Shown here piece after piece: positions 1 through 9,969 of a stretch of DNA of 64,000 nucleotides (positions within the stretch are counted from its first letter, which is position 1; every line of letters begins with the position of its first letter). Below the pieces are notes generated by a model. The model did not search any database. It saw only the letters and a program-made list of their open reading frames with translations, and was not told the origin of the DNA. The position numbers and the translations under genes were made by a program. Source of the DNA: Jackrogersella multiformis (lineage: Eukaryota; Ascomycota; Sordariomycetes; Xylariales; Hypoxylaceae); assembly GCA_902806575.1 (NCBI GenBank), contig CADCXD010000002.1, forward strand, positions 1,364,001-1,428,000. Direction: 5' to 3'.

Positions 1-825
1 CGAAAAGTCTCGCTGCGGAATGACTCTTGCTGAATGAAACGTTTAGCTTCATGGACTTTTATTAACGAAAGCGAAAGCGAAGTCCTAGAGAAAATTGTGA
101 CCCGTACCACATATATTCTAATTGGCTCACGAGTTCAGCTGAATGACTAAGCCCCAATAAGCTTTGCCAAGCCGGTACTAGTTCTTGGCGGCTTGAGCCG
201 ATGGGTGCATCCTTAAGTTAAAATAATTTTAAAGGACCTATGAGTGACACAAGGTAGGTGACACAAGGTAGATAAAGTCACACTAGCATTTAAGTTAGCC
301 TTTAAGAATGTTCGGATTCGGACCATTGAGAAGCAGGTTTTCCTATTCTATACAATCATACTAATATTCTATGTGTTATGTCAGCCCGCAATGGCACAGC
401 CTTACTTCTAGAAACTCCGCTCTTTACATAGTAACTACACTACCTAGGTACCTAGGTACGCAATCAGTTCCACTATTTTATCGAAGGATGGAAGCTATGG
501 ATGGTTTGGTCGATTTACCTACCTAGGTATTCGATGTGATTTGCTAGCAACATTGTAGGCCTCCACGTGGCAGTGCTTAATGTAGCTATAATATGTAATT
601 TCTCCACTGGGACTTATTTTCCGAGGCTTATGCGGACTACAGTTTATAGCATCATCTTCTGCATTTGGCGTTACTCAAGGCTTTACTAGTTCTTAAGGTT
701 ACCTAGGTACTTACCTCCGACTCTAGCGTTGTCAGCATAATTTAACTTGTTACCTGTTAATTACAACTATCCTTACAAACGCATATAACGAGTCCTATAC
801 TGGTTAATTCGGCCGGCCTTACGTC
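1..825. other. Gene-free left flank and HET gene upstream region
   Basis: No coding region could be supported here. The stretch is AT-rich. A 14-bp direct repeat (GTGACACAAGGTAG) occurs twice in a row at about 244-271. Copies of the palindrome TACCTAGGTA lie at about 441-459 (doubled), 520-530 and 700-710. The promoter of the HET-domain gene should lie in the last few hundred bases, but I see no decisive core element. Confidence 0.6.
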
Positions 826-2706
826 ATGGTAGAATTCCAGTACACTCCTCTCCCTGGGAAGGACTATCTCAGACTTATCACTCTCCACTCGGGGATGTTC
901 GAAGATGACATTATCATCTCATTCAATGTCTCGTCTTTTCCTAAAGATGGATCTCTTCATTACGAGGCTCTATCGTACACATGGGGCACGGAAAATGCTC
1001 ACCTGCGTATATATGTCGATAGAAGTGATCTTACTACAATCACGACCTCGCAGAATGCTGGCCGCGCCGAAATCCTGTCTCGGCCAAATCTAGGCATCGC
1101 TCTAAAAAATTTACGTTATGTCGATAGGCCGCGTACCATGTGGATTGATGCTCTCTCCATTAACCAAGCAGACAATGTTGAGAAAGGCTCGCAAGTCGCG
1201 ATGATGGACGAGATCTTCCGGCTTGCAAGCCGGGTAGTGGCCTGGCTCGGACCAGAGGAAAATGATAGTGACCAAGCTATGGAGTGGATAGAATTTCTTG
1301 GTTCTCAGGTGGAAATCGAGTACGGCACGTTCCTGAGACCTGCAAAGGATTGCACAGATCCTAAACTGGGCGACATGAATAGTCGCCTTGAGCTCGATCA
1401 CAGAACTTCCTACTCGGTCTACCACTTATTTTCGAGGTCTTGGTTTAGAAGATTATGGGTTCGGCAAGAAATTGCCTTAGCGAACTCGGAAGCAATAATC
1501 ATGTGCGGCTCTCGCCAAGTCAAATGGGCCAACTTTAAGCGCGGCCTGGCTTGTATATCTTACAAGCCGAAGACAGGAGTCGACGGCATGATTTTAAGGA
1601 CAAACTTTCTCGTGCAATTCTTTGCCGCGTCGAGGGAAAGTATGCTTGAATTGCGGATGAATTATGAAGGTGTCGACTGTCTAGATCCGCGAGACCGGCT
1701 CTATGGCATTTCCGCTTTATTACCCGAACACGAAAGAGAATTTATTCCATCTCCAGATTATACCAAACCCTATGCTGAGCTCTTCGAATACGTCGTAACT
1801 CGATATATTAAGCACTACAACAGCCTCATGATCCTATGGCAGTGCGAGTTTCAGGAAAGCTCGTCATGTGCGAGTTGGGTTCCCGACTGGTCGATACCTT
1901 CCACGCTCACCTCTAGGGTCGGGCTCCAGAAAGCTTCTTCTGAATTCGGAGCCCAGTATGAGTTCCCGCGGCCTGGGGTGCTAAGAGCTAATGGCATATC
2001 TGCAGCCGAAGTCACGGAGTGCCATCAGTTTTCTTACTTGTTGAATGATGGTCCACACGTGGTATTAGAAGAAGTTCGGAAACTGGTGCTAAAACTAGGA
2101 TTAGAAAAGCACTATGCGGTCGAAGAGATTGTCCGAACGCTTTGTAGGGATTCTTTCTCCAATAACTATGATCCGGTGTTGGAAACTTTTCTGGATATAG
2201 ATAAGACGAAGGAGGCCGTTTCATTAATTATGTCTGGCTACCAATTCAAGGACCACCTCAAACCGCCCTCGATTTATATGAAGTTGTACTATACGCTTAT
2301 GAAACTGGCCGGCAGCCAACTCATCGAGACCGCAGATGGTCACCTAGGGACTGCTCCGAGATCAGTACAAGTTGGTGACAAAGTTTGTGTTCTCCTTGGC
2401 TGCCGCACACCTTTATTGCTACGACCATTAGACGACGGTAGCTTCAGGTTGATCGGGCCATGTTTTGTGGCCAGTCTCGCGTGCAGCGAAGCTCTTCTCG
2501 GTCCTTTGCCAGAGAACATTCGACTCGTCAGCACTTCTAAGGGGAATAAAGACCATTATTTCAAGGATGTCGTCTCAGGCACCATTTCTGAAGAAGATCC
2601 GCGATTAGTACCCCTTATGTCACAGCATCACACTGAGGAGACTCACATGGCCCTAGAGAAATTTCAGGAACGCATGGGCGGCTTGATGTGGTTCGAGATT
2701 GTATAA
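826..2706 (+). CDS. HET-domain (heterokaryon incompatibility) protein
   Basis: This is an intronless 626-aa protein with an N-terminal HET domain (Pfam HET family). The hallmark block YEALSYTWG is at residues 46-54, the second block with WIDALSINQ is at about 106-115, and the third, around VVAWLGPE, is at about 137-145. A WFRRLWVRQE segment follows at about 205-215. In known systems HET domains, which are related to TIR folds, trigger cell death when genetically different hyphae fuse; many family members have no known trigger. No NACHT, ankyrin or WD repeat partner domain is visible, and the C-terminal half is not recognised. The ATG is the first in frame after stops and the reading frame is open throughout, so the gene looks intact. 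It converges on the PPIL2 gene with a spacer of about 230 bp. The HET assignment is firm; a role in incompatibility is inference. Confidence 0.93.
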   Translation: MVEFQYTPLPGKDYLRLITLHSGMFEDDIIISFNVSSFPKDGSLHYEALSYTWGTENAHLRIYVDRSDLTTITTSQNAGRAEILSRPNLGIALKNLRYVDRPRTMWIDALSINQADNVEKGSQVAMMDEIFRLASRVVAWLGPEENDSDQAMEWIEFLGSQVEIEYGTFLRPAKDCTDPKLGDMNSRLELDHRTSYSVYHLFSRSWFRRLWVRQEIALANSEAIIMCGSRQVKWANFKRGLACISYKPKTGVDGMILRTNFLVQFFAASRESMLELRMNYEGVDCLDPRDRLYGISALLPEHEREFIPSPDYTKPYAELFEYVVTRYIKHYNSLMILWQCEFQESSSCASWVPDWSIPSTLTSRVGLQKASSEFGAQYEFPRPGVLRANGISAAEVTECHQFSYLLNDGPHVVLEEVRKLVLKLGLEKHYAVEEIVRTLCRDSFSNNYDPVLETFLDIDKTKEAVSLIMSGYQFKDHLKPPSIYMKLYYTLMKLAGSQLIETADGHLGTAPRSVQVGDKVCVLLGCRTPLLLRPLDDGSFRLIGPCFVASLACSEALLGPLPENIRLVSTSKGNKDHYFKDVVSGTISEEDPRLVPLMSQHHTEETHMALEKFQERMGGLMWFEIV

Positions 2707-2935
2707 GTTCACTTTGCTATTCCGTAACCATTTTGAAACTATCAGCTATCTCTCGATTCACATTGGGAACCGTACTTTGGAGATATGGGAGTTGAGGAAA
2801 GCATCACATAACTACGTATAGAGTACATTGCCAATACATATTTTGACGAGAAGAAACTTTCATCATAGACTAATTCGGTGCCTATAGTCTCTTTTTCTTT
2901 TGGGTATCGCTAAACGCCACGCAATGCAATCCTTT

Positions 2936-4660
2936 TTACCAATTGTCAAAGTTGCCAAACCCGCCCACTTTCGCCTTTTTCTTGACTGGCTCCTCCCACG
3001 CGTCAAGATCTTCTTCGATGATCTCGTCTTCGGCATTCTGTTTTCTCATCGCGGCCTGCAGATACTTGCCCACGCCGCCGCCGTCATCGCCGCCCTGGTC
3101 GACCGTGCCATCCTGCCTGACCCGCTTTCCCGTCCATGTTAGCCGGTCGTCTTCAGTCCCGCCGGTCCTTTCAACCTCGGCCTTCGTCTCCGCGACCTTA
3201 TCGCGCTCGGCCTTCAGCTTGAGAAACTCGTCGAATGGGTCGAGGTAGACGACGATGTCCTTGATAAAAATCTTATTTAGGGGCCGGTCCGAGCCATCTG
3301 TGGGGACTGCTTCCATCTTGCTCAACACATCCGTGCCGCCGACAACCTTCGCAAAAATGGTATGTTTTCTGTCGAGATGCTTGACTGGACGGTAAGTGAT
3401 GAAGAACTGGCTGGAATTTGTGTTTTTGCCCTTATTAGCCATGCTGAGCATGCCCCGAGAGTCATGTGTCAGTGGGCCATCGAACTCGTCTTGGAAGTTC
3501 TTGCCCCATATACTCGTGCCTCCTCGGCCGGTACCAGATGGATCGCCTCCCTGGATCATGAAATTTTTTATGTTGCGGTGAAAGGCGACGCCCTTATAAT
3601 AGCCCTTCTCGGCCAGTCGTGTGAAGTTCCAGACAGCTTTTGGCGCATATTCTGTCTGTAACTCGATATTCAAATCGCCTAGGTTTGTCTCGATCCGCGC
3701 GTAGCCTTTTATCTTTACCCTCTTGGGTTTTAACATGTACTCCTCATCCGTGAGGGTGGCTCGTTCACCACTGGTTTCCGGGGTTAGACCCGTACTCGTA
3801 AAACTGGCCGCAGCTCTGCCTGTGGTAAATGCTGCTGCATTATAGGCTTGCTTCTTGTTCTGGATCATAGATGGCCGGGCATGGATGCTTGCTACGGCCT
3901 TCGTGGATGTCTTGGAAGAGCGATTGACGTCGCCACCAGCTTCACGTTCTCTCCTTGCCTTCTCGACGGCCTCCTTCGCTCTCAGGACTTTGTCGCCTAC
4001 CCTGCCTAGAGCAGTTATATTGACATTGCCTTCCTTTCTCTCCTCCTCCTGCTCTGTTGTCAAGAGCGCGTCTCCATCTTTTAAGTGTTGGAACTGGCTT
4101 AGATCTCTGCTCGCGGCGTTTTGCGGATCTTGAAGAGTGATGATATCGGAACGACCAAACTCTGTGTCGTCGACTAAGTCCTGCCACATCTTTGCTTTGA
4201 TATTCATCTTCTCGACCGTCTCCCAAGCGAAAACGTTCGCATAGGTGCCGTGTCGGATGGCGACGATATGTGTGTTGTCGGTGAAGACCTTGAAGCTGAC
4301 GGGGTCGATTAAATCCCCTTTCCGGTCGGTACCTGGGCCATCTGCGCCCTTGGTATCAACGTCTCCGTTGCGCGCAAAGTTGAGCTTGATGAGGTCGCGT
4401 GCGGCCAGCGGCTCTCCATTTACAGGGTTGGTCTTGTGGCTTTCGAGCCATTTCGAAATGACTTCGACGTCGAATATAGACCCATCCGAAGTGCAAACGG
4501 GGTTCTTGAAGGGCTGGAGGCTTGCGGCGCAAAAGTTGAAGGGTAAACGTTTAAAGGATCCGCTGGTCGCAGCAGTCCGCGAGCCGGTGCTGGCGGAGTA
4601 GGCGTCTGACGAAGACCATTCGGAATGGGTGATATATAACTTATCCGTACCTTTCCCCAT
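2936..4660 (-). CDS. cyp8: PPIL2/Cyp8-type U-box peptidyl-prolyl isomerase
   Basis: This is a 574-aa single-exon protein of the PPIL2/CYP60 (fission yeast Cyp8) family. A U-box-like fold occupies about residues 42-97 (PFKNPVCTSDGSIFD). A second U-box-like half starts near 118 (LIDPVSFKVFTDNTHIVAI). A charged linker follows, and a cyclophilin domain spans about 318-475. Cyclophilin catalytic landmarks are present: FHR (Arg362), MIQGGDP and SQFFIT. The position matching CypA Trp121 is a His (HLDRKHTIF), as expected for this divergent class, which is insensitive or weakly sensitive to cyclosporin. The C-terminal tail is lysine-rich (EEPVKKKAKVGGFG) and could be a nuclear signal. The family is nuclear and associates with the spliceosome, with possible ubiquitin-ligase activity from the U-box. 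It is divergent from the Ptm1-like gene. Confidence 0.95.
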   Translation of the reverse strand: MGKGTDKLYITHSEWSSSDAYSASTGSRTAATSGSFKRLPFNFCAASLQPFKNPVCTSDGSIFDVEVISKWLESHKTNPVNGEPLAARDLIKLNFARNGDVDTKGADGPGTDRKGDLIDPVSFKVFTDNTHIVAIRHGTYANVFAWETVEKMNIKAKMWQDLVDDTEFGRSDIITLQDPQNAASRDLSQFQHLKDGDALLTTEQEEERKEGNVNITALGRVGDKVLRAKEAVEKARREREAGGDVNRSSKTSTKAVASIHARPSMIQNKKQAYNAAAFTTGRAAASFTSTGLTPETSGERATLTDEEYMLKPKRVKIKGYARIETNLGDLNIELQTEYAPKAVWNFTRLAEKGYYKGVAFHRNIKNFMIQGGDPSGTGRGGTSIWGKNFQDEFDGPLTHDSRGMLSMANKGKNTNSSQFFITYRPVKHLDRKHTIFAKVVGGTDVLSKMEAVPTDGSDRPLNKIFIKDIVVYLDPFDEFLKLKAERDKVAETKAEVERTGGTEDDRLTWTGKRVRQDGTVDQGGDDGGGVGKYLQAAMRKQNAEDEIIEEDLDAWEEPVKKKAKVGGFGNFDNW

Positions 4661-5316
4661 GGCTCACAGGTGATTCGTGATGCGATTAGAACCTTGGAAA
4701 TATAGGTAGGTAGAGGTAGAGGTAGTAGTTGTAGAGTTGTATGCTAGGTACTAAATCAATGAGTTGGTGGAAATAGGTAGTAGGATTATTTGAAGGTTCT
4801 TATCTTATCGCGTACCTAGGTACCTAAGGTTTAGCTGCTTGAGCCTTGACTACACTACCTAGGTACCTGGTACCAAGGGGGTAGGTACGTATGCGCCTCA
4901 CGAGTGGCTCTGTCTGTCCTACCTAGGGCTGTTTCCAATAAAAATAGATCATAGCGTACCTAGGTAGGTACCTAGGTGTAGGTACTTCGTAGACCTGCAC
5001 ATTCATAGAAGCAGCATCCATCCAATCTATAGCTCAATAAGGTACTACTTCTATCGGCAAGACTCTTTTTCAGCCTACCTATCTACCTACCTAATACGTA
5101 CCACGTCTAAGCCTTGCTCTTACATTAATTAATATCACTTCTAATGATTCTCTGAACTTCTCAAGGCTTTTGACCTTTAGTCCAGCCTTAAACTCCCTTC
5201 CAAACTTCCATCTGCGTTGCGTCTAATAAAACGCATCCAGCATCCGGAATAACGAGGACAGATTTATCCGGCCGAGGCTGCCTCGCGCGGCGACGACAAA
5301 GTCAACGAAACTTAAG
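4661..5316. promoter_or_regulatory. Shared spacer between divergent PPIL2 and Ptm1-like genes
   Basis: The 656-bp region separates two divergent start codons, so it must hold both promoters. It is dense in the CCTAGG palindrome: copies at about 4813-4826, 4857-4868 and 4955-4979, plus GTAGGTAGGTA-type tracts at about 4705-4730. No coding potential was seen. No specific factor-binding site can be named. Confidence 0.5.
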
Positions 5317-7356
5317 ATGAAGAGTTGCTTATCTCCATTAGTCCTTTTGGGACTATCCCTGTGGACCGTTCAGGCATTGGAAGTTAAGATAGTAAGAAAA
5401 CCATACCATCAATTCGCTATGGTTCGTAAGCTAATACTAATACTTCTTTTGCAAAGGACGACACCGAGGAGAATCAGCAAAAATGTGCCGGTATGTCCCA
5501 TCTACCTATAATAATCGCCTTGACGACCCTTACTGATCCGTCGTTATTCTAGGCATGTATAGCAGAAGCGCCTGGGGTGGTCCGGTAGATCCTTTCATCC
5601 TCACTGTATTTCCGAACAAGACCGTCGAAGGCGACGACGACCCCATCGTCAGTTTGGTTATATTCGAATGGAAAGATCAGGATTTCATCGGGGTTTATCC
5701 CAACCCTGACGCTCTCCAAGTACTATCCTCGATGATTCCTCGTTGCGACCAATGCTGATAATAGAACTAGAAAGAACTGATTTGCGACGAAGAGAATGTC
5801 CGGAATGGCATGTGTAATGACACCGATATTGGCGAATGGATTCTGTCCCCCAACGCGACCGAGAAATCGGAGAGTTTGATCTTGACTCAGGCCGTACACC
5901 TCAAGTCCGCGCCTCCCATCAACTATCCCATCAAGAAGACGGGCTACTACTGTGTTGCCGCCTATGGTTTCAATACTAAGGAGTTCCTGGGCGTTGTCGA
6001 GTTCCGGGAGGCATATGGCGAGCTTCCCGCAACGCAGATCCCTAAACTTCCATTCTACGGAGGAATAACTATCGTCTATGCGCTGGTTGCCGTGTATGTT
6101 TTGAGATTCTTCCGTATCGCACCTCTTGCTAACGGTGATTAGGTTCTGGGGTTTCCTCTACTACCAGCATAGATACGATATTCGTAAGCTACCCTGCTTT
6201 GGTTCCAAGCTCCTTGTTCCGTAGGTATCTAACTTATTTGCAGTGCCCGTGCAGAACTACATCACTGCCATTCTCGTCTTTCTAGTTGTAGAGATGTTGA
6301 TGACTTGGGGTTTCTATGGTAAATTAGCCACCTTAGCTACTTACTTTCTTAGTGGTACAGCTTTCTAACTACTTTGCTATAGACTTCTTGAATAGGAATG
6401 GTTCCAACATCGGAGCTAAGGTTCTCCTGGTCTTGGTGGCTATCCTTAATGCCTTCCGCAACTCATTCTCCTTCTTCCTGCTCCTTATCGTGTGCATGGG
6501 CTACGGAGTTGTGAAGCCTTCCTTGGGCAAGACGATGGTATATGTCAGATGGTTGGCGATTGCTCATTTCATCTTTGGACTGGGCTACGCTATTACCAGT
6601 CTGCTTATCTCTCCGGATACAGCTAGTATGACGACCTTTCAACCAGAGATCTAAAACTCATCCATGCTAACTTATATTCTAGGCCCCTGGCTCCTCCTCA
6701 TCGTACTTCCGTTGGCGGGTACCCTGACTGCCTTCTATGTGTGGACGCTCAACTCGCTTAACTTCACGCTTAAGGATCTGCGCGAGCGCAAGCAGACTGT
6801 CAAGGAAACCATGTACAAGAAGCTCTGGTGGAGCATCCTCATCAGCATCCTCGTTACCTTCGGCTTCTTCTTTTTCAACTCCTTCTCGTTCGCCTCGGCA
6901 TCTGACCCGGACTACGTTCCCTTCCACTGGAAGTCGCGGTGGTTCGTTATCGACGGATGGCCAAACTTGGTCTACCTGGCCGACGTGGCCTGGATCGCGT
7001 ACGTGTGGAGACCTACGGCGAACAACAGACGATTCGCGATGAGTGACGAAATTGCCCAGGATGAGGATGGAGGGTTCGAATTTGCTGACGTGGGTGCTCC
7101 GGATGACTCGGATGACGACGACGAGGAAGCACACATCGGCTCTAAGGCCAACAACATGCGTTCGGCCTCAGCAGGGAACGCTTCCGTTGCGGCATCAAAG
7201 CCGCAGAATAGAGCCCCGGCTAAGCCAGAGTCGCCGCGGGATTCCTTCGACGGCGAGACAATATTCGCCGTCGGGGAAGACGGTGACAAGTTCAGCGATG
7301 ACGATGAAGCAGACGGTGGTGAGGGGTCAAACCTTGTCGGCGGAAGAAAAAAGTAA
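5317..7356 (+). CDS. Lung seven-transmembrane (Ptm1/GPR107-like) protein
   Basis: Eight exons join in frame: 5317-5391, 5457-5490, 5553-5719, 5771-6093, 6143-6183, 6244-6318, 6383-6625 and 6683-7356, giving 543 aa. The first intron uses a good GTAAGA donor and a CTAATAC branch site. The protein has an N-terminal signal peptide (hydrophobic core about residues 6-20). A lumenal domain contains the family block KCAGMYSRSAWGG, and seven hydrophobic spans run from the end of exon 4 into exon 8. The cytosolic tail is very acidic (DDSDDDDEE). This matches the Lung_7-TM_R family, which includes yeast Ptm1 and animal GPR107/108, proteins of the Golgi/endosome system thought to act in trafficking. Function in this fungus is by family only. 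The exon joins are my reconstruction. Confidence 0.9.
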
Positions 7357-7810
7357 CACTATCGCCGTCCTAGACCACGAGAGCCGGCGAGGCAAGGGTA
7401 TCAAGTGTAGTATTGGGTCTACCCGCTTTCGTTACCGTACTATGTATTATAGACGCTCTTTGCGCGGCGTTGGATGCTGAACTATTCCAGATAGGAGGCC
7501 CTATCGGGGTAGGGTAAACCGACACGGATCGGTCTTTTGAAGGGAGGTGGCAGGCCCTTGTTTTATTTTAGGTACATCACATGAGGTAGCATAAGGTATG
7601 AAAAGAACTCTGAACTATAACTGATGGTAGGAATATGTCACGCAACGGTTAGCTACGACTACAGAATATAGAGCAAACTCGTGCGTGCTGTTTTGGTTTG
7701 TACAGGTTGGCAGATTCGAGTGTACACGGATAGATGTTTCCTCGGCCTTTATTATTATAGTACATAAGCTCATGACCATCTTCCCACCCCCTTTTCCCGA
7801 AGAGCGCCAA
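7357..7810. other. Convergent 3' spacer, Ptm1-like / NDUFAF7
   Basis: The 454-bp spacer lies between two convergent stop codons and should contain both transcript ends. Small open frames here lack family similarity and are taken as chance. No repeat or RNA gene was seen. Confidence 0.5.
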
Positions 7811-9490
7811 TCAAGCACTCACATCCCCCCCAAACCCGACCGGCCTCCTACGGCCCCCGTTCTCCGGCAGAATGGCCAGGACCTTGTAGACCTTGCCCAT
7901 GCCGCCGGGCCCGCGGTCCACGAGCCGCTTCCAGGAGCGCTCGATCTCCGTCTTTCTCTTCTCGTTCTCGCTCTCGCTCTCGCTCTCGCTCCCGATTTCC
8001 GCCCCCGTTCCTACTTTTTGCGTTAACATCTCGGCGCGCTGCCGTATGCCCATGGACTCGAGGAAGAAGGCCTGGTCGACGGGGCCGTGGATCTCGACGC
8101 CGGCGCTGGAGAGCAGCGCGGACTCGGCCAGCGCGCCGAAGTCCACGTCCGCGCTCAGGTCCACGAGGCCCGGGCTCGCGAAGGGCGAGACCCGCTGGTG
8201 CCGCCGGATGCCCCGGAGCGAGTTGGTCGGGATGGTGGAGGTCGGCCCGTAGTCCAGGATCAGAGCCGCGCCGGAGCCGGAGCCCCCGATGCGGGACGCG
8301 AAGGAGCTGGCGTAGAGCGAGGCGTCGGGGCACACTTCGATCAGGGCGCCCGGGCTGGATTTCAGCGCGCGGTACCGCGGCGAGGATTCAGGGACGTACT
8401 GCGCGTGCCGCGTCGTCGACGGGCTGAGGGTCAGCTGGAACTCCGGCACCGGCTCGTGCTGCTGCGACTTAGGGGTTCGGAGGTCCGTGTGCGTTGTGCC
8501 CCTGGGTGTGGGGGAGACGACCATTTCTCGCCATTGGTGTTTGGGAGGGGTGGTGGTGGTAGACGAGGAGGTTGATGAGGATGAGCTCGTAATATTTCCG
8601 CTCGTTGGCGCTGGTGGCTGGGTCGGCGGCACTTCGACAATTTGAAAGGCGTGGATGGGGAGTGCGTCGAAGAACTCGTGGGCGACTATAAAAGGGGTCT
8701 TGCTGGGATCCTGCGGGATGGCTTTGATGGAATCTGTCCATATGATAGGTACTCCGGAGTACTTGGACGTACTCTGCCAACCGATTTTCGACTCTGCCAT
8801 CACGGCGTCCTCACCACAGAGCAGGTTTTTCTGGGCGGTGCGCAGCTCGTTGCTTGCTTCGACAAGGTAGACGCTTTCTATACTGGAAGCCATTTTTTTG
8901 AAGTTTCTCATGGTCTATCAAGAAGTCAACATTGGATGATCTTTATAGCGCAACGGAGATTTGAATATATTCACCCGCAACATATCGTCCATCAGTGTCC
9001 CCCTACCAGGGCCAACTTCGATGAGCTCCACGCCCTGCTTCGGCTTCCCTTGAGATATCCATTCCGCTACGAACCAGATACCGATGAGCTCGCCGAAAAT
9101 CTGCGATATCTCCGGGGAAGTTATGAAGTCCCCCTTTTGGCCAAACTGGTCGCGGCCTGCCTCGATAGCTCCTGTGTAGTAACCGCCTGTGTCCGATGTA
9201 AGACACATGCGCATATAACTAGCTAGAGGAATTGGGCCCGTGGTCTATTATAAATAAATGCTGTAAGTATGAAATCCAACTAAGATGATTACGAGTAACG
9301 ATCTTACGTTTATAGCCTCGGTCAATTGTTTAGCTAGAGGTGTTGACCATTTCCTTTCTTCTTCTTTGCATATTGGCGTGGCTATAAAACTTCTATAGCT
9401 TTGATACGAGACTTTGGTATTATGACATATTGGTCGCCGTGACAAGCATCTAAGCCCGCCTTGGGCTGTTCTTAACACATTTGACCTCAT
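7811..9490 (-). CDS. NDUFAF7: Mitochondrial arginine methyltransferase NDUFAF7 (MidA family)
   Basis: Three exons on the minus strand (9490-9308, 9244-8975, 8914-7811) give 518 aa. Residues 1-45 are basic and hydroxylated, as in a mitochondrial targeting sequence. The family start block ([21 protein letters not shown]) is at about 64-84 and [13 protein letters not shown] at about 101-113. The SAM-binding glycine motif EVGPGRG is at 137-143. In animals NDUFAF7 symmetrically dimethylates an arginine of NDUFS2 during complex I assembly, and a matrix role here is inferred from that. Exon 3 is unusually GC-rich. It carries low-complexity Ser/Thr inserts and a SESESESE run encoded by a CTCGCT hexamer repeat (7961-7992), so the fungal protein is longer than animal ones. 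The second intron has a less usual GTGAAT donor. The gene diverges from the CDK11-type kinase gene. Confidence 0.9.
7961..7992. repeat. CTCGCT hexanucleotide microsatellite inside NDUFAF7
   Basis: A run of CTCGCT-like units lies in exon 3 of the methyltransferase gene and encodes alternating Ser-Glu. The period is six, so length changes keep the frame. Confidence 0.8.
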
Positions 9491-9969
9491 TTTCAGGTCA
9501 TGAAGTGAATAAAGTCATTGGATCATCGTGATAAAATAATGAACTTTATGAAATCATAAATTGAATAAATTGACTGTTATTTAAACACAAGGGGCCTAAG
9601 TACCTAGGTAGTTAAATTTAGAACGCTGTTTCCCCAGGTACCTAGGTACCTAGTGTATTACAATAGAGAGGCTCAAAGCCCAAAGCTCTAATTTTTAGCC
9701 CCGAGCATTCGCCGAAAATCCAAATTACGTAGTTGCAACATTCTTTTAACAACTTACATCTCCAGGGTGCATAGTTCTTAAGAGCCTTTCTACAAATTTC
9801 AATTAATAATTAAATGAGGATATTCCTTCTTCTTGTTCTATAGCCATCAGGTCATTCGATTTTATTTCGATTTCTCTTCCTAGATCTTACATGAGCATGA
9901 AGCCACAGCCTACGCCCTCTTACCGCACCACCGCCTAATCGTCTGCGATCGAGAACACACCGACAAGCC
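9491..9969. promoter_or_regulatory. Divergent promoter region, NDUFAF7 / CDK11
   Basis: The 479-bp spacer lies between two divergent start codons. It is AT-rich near the methyltransferase start. It carries a single CCTAGG palindrome at about 9601-9610 and a doubled one at about 9636-9652. No gene was seen. Confidence 0.5.

Noticed and set aside
6679..7134. 151-codon minus-strand frame opposite the Ptm1-like last exon
   Set aside because: It is the shadow of a recognised transmembrane exon, with no motif of its own.
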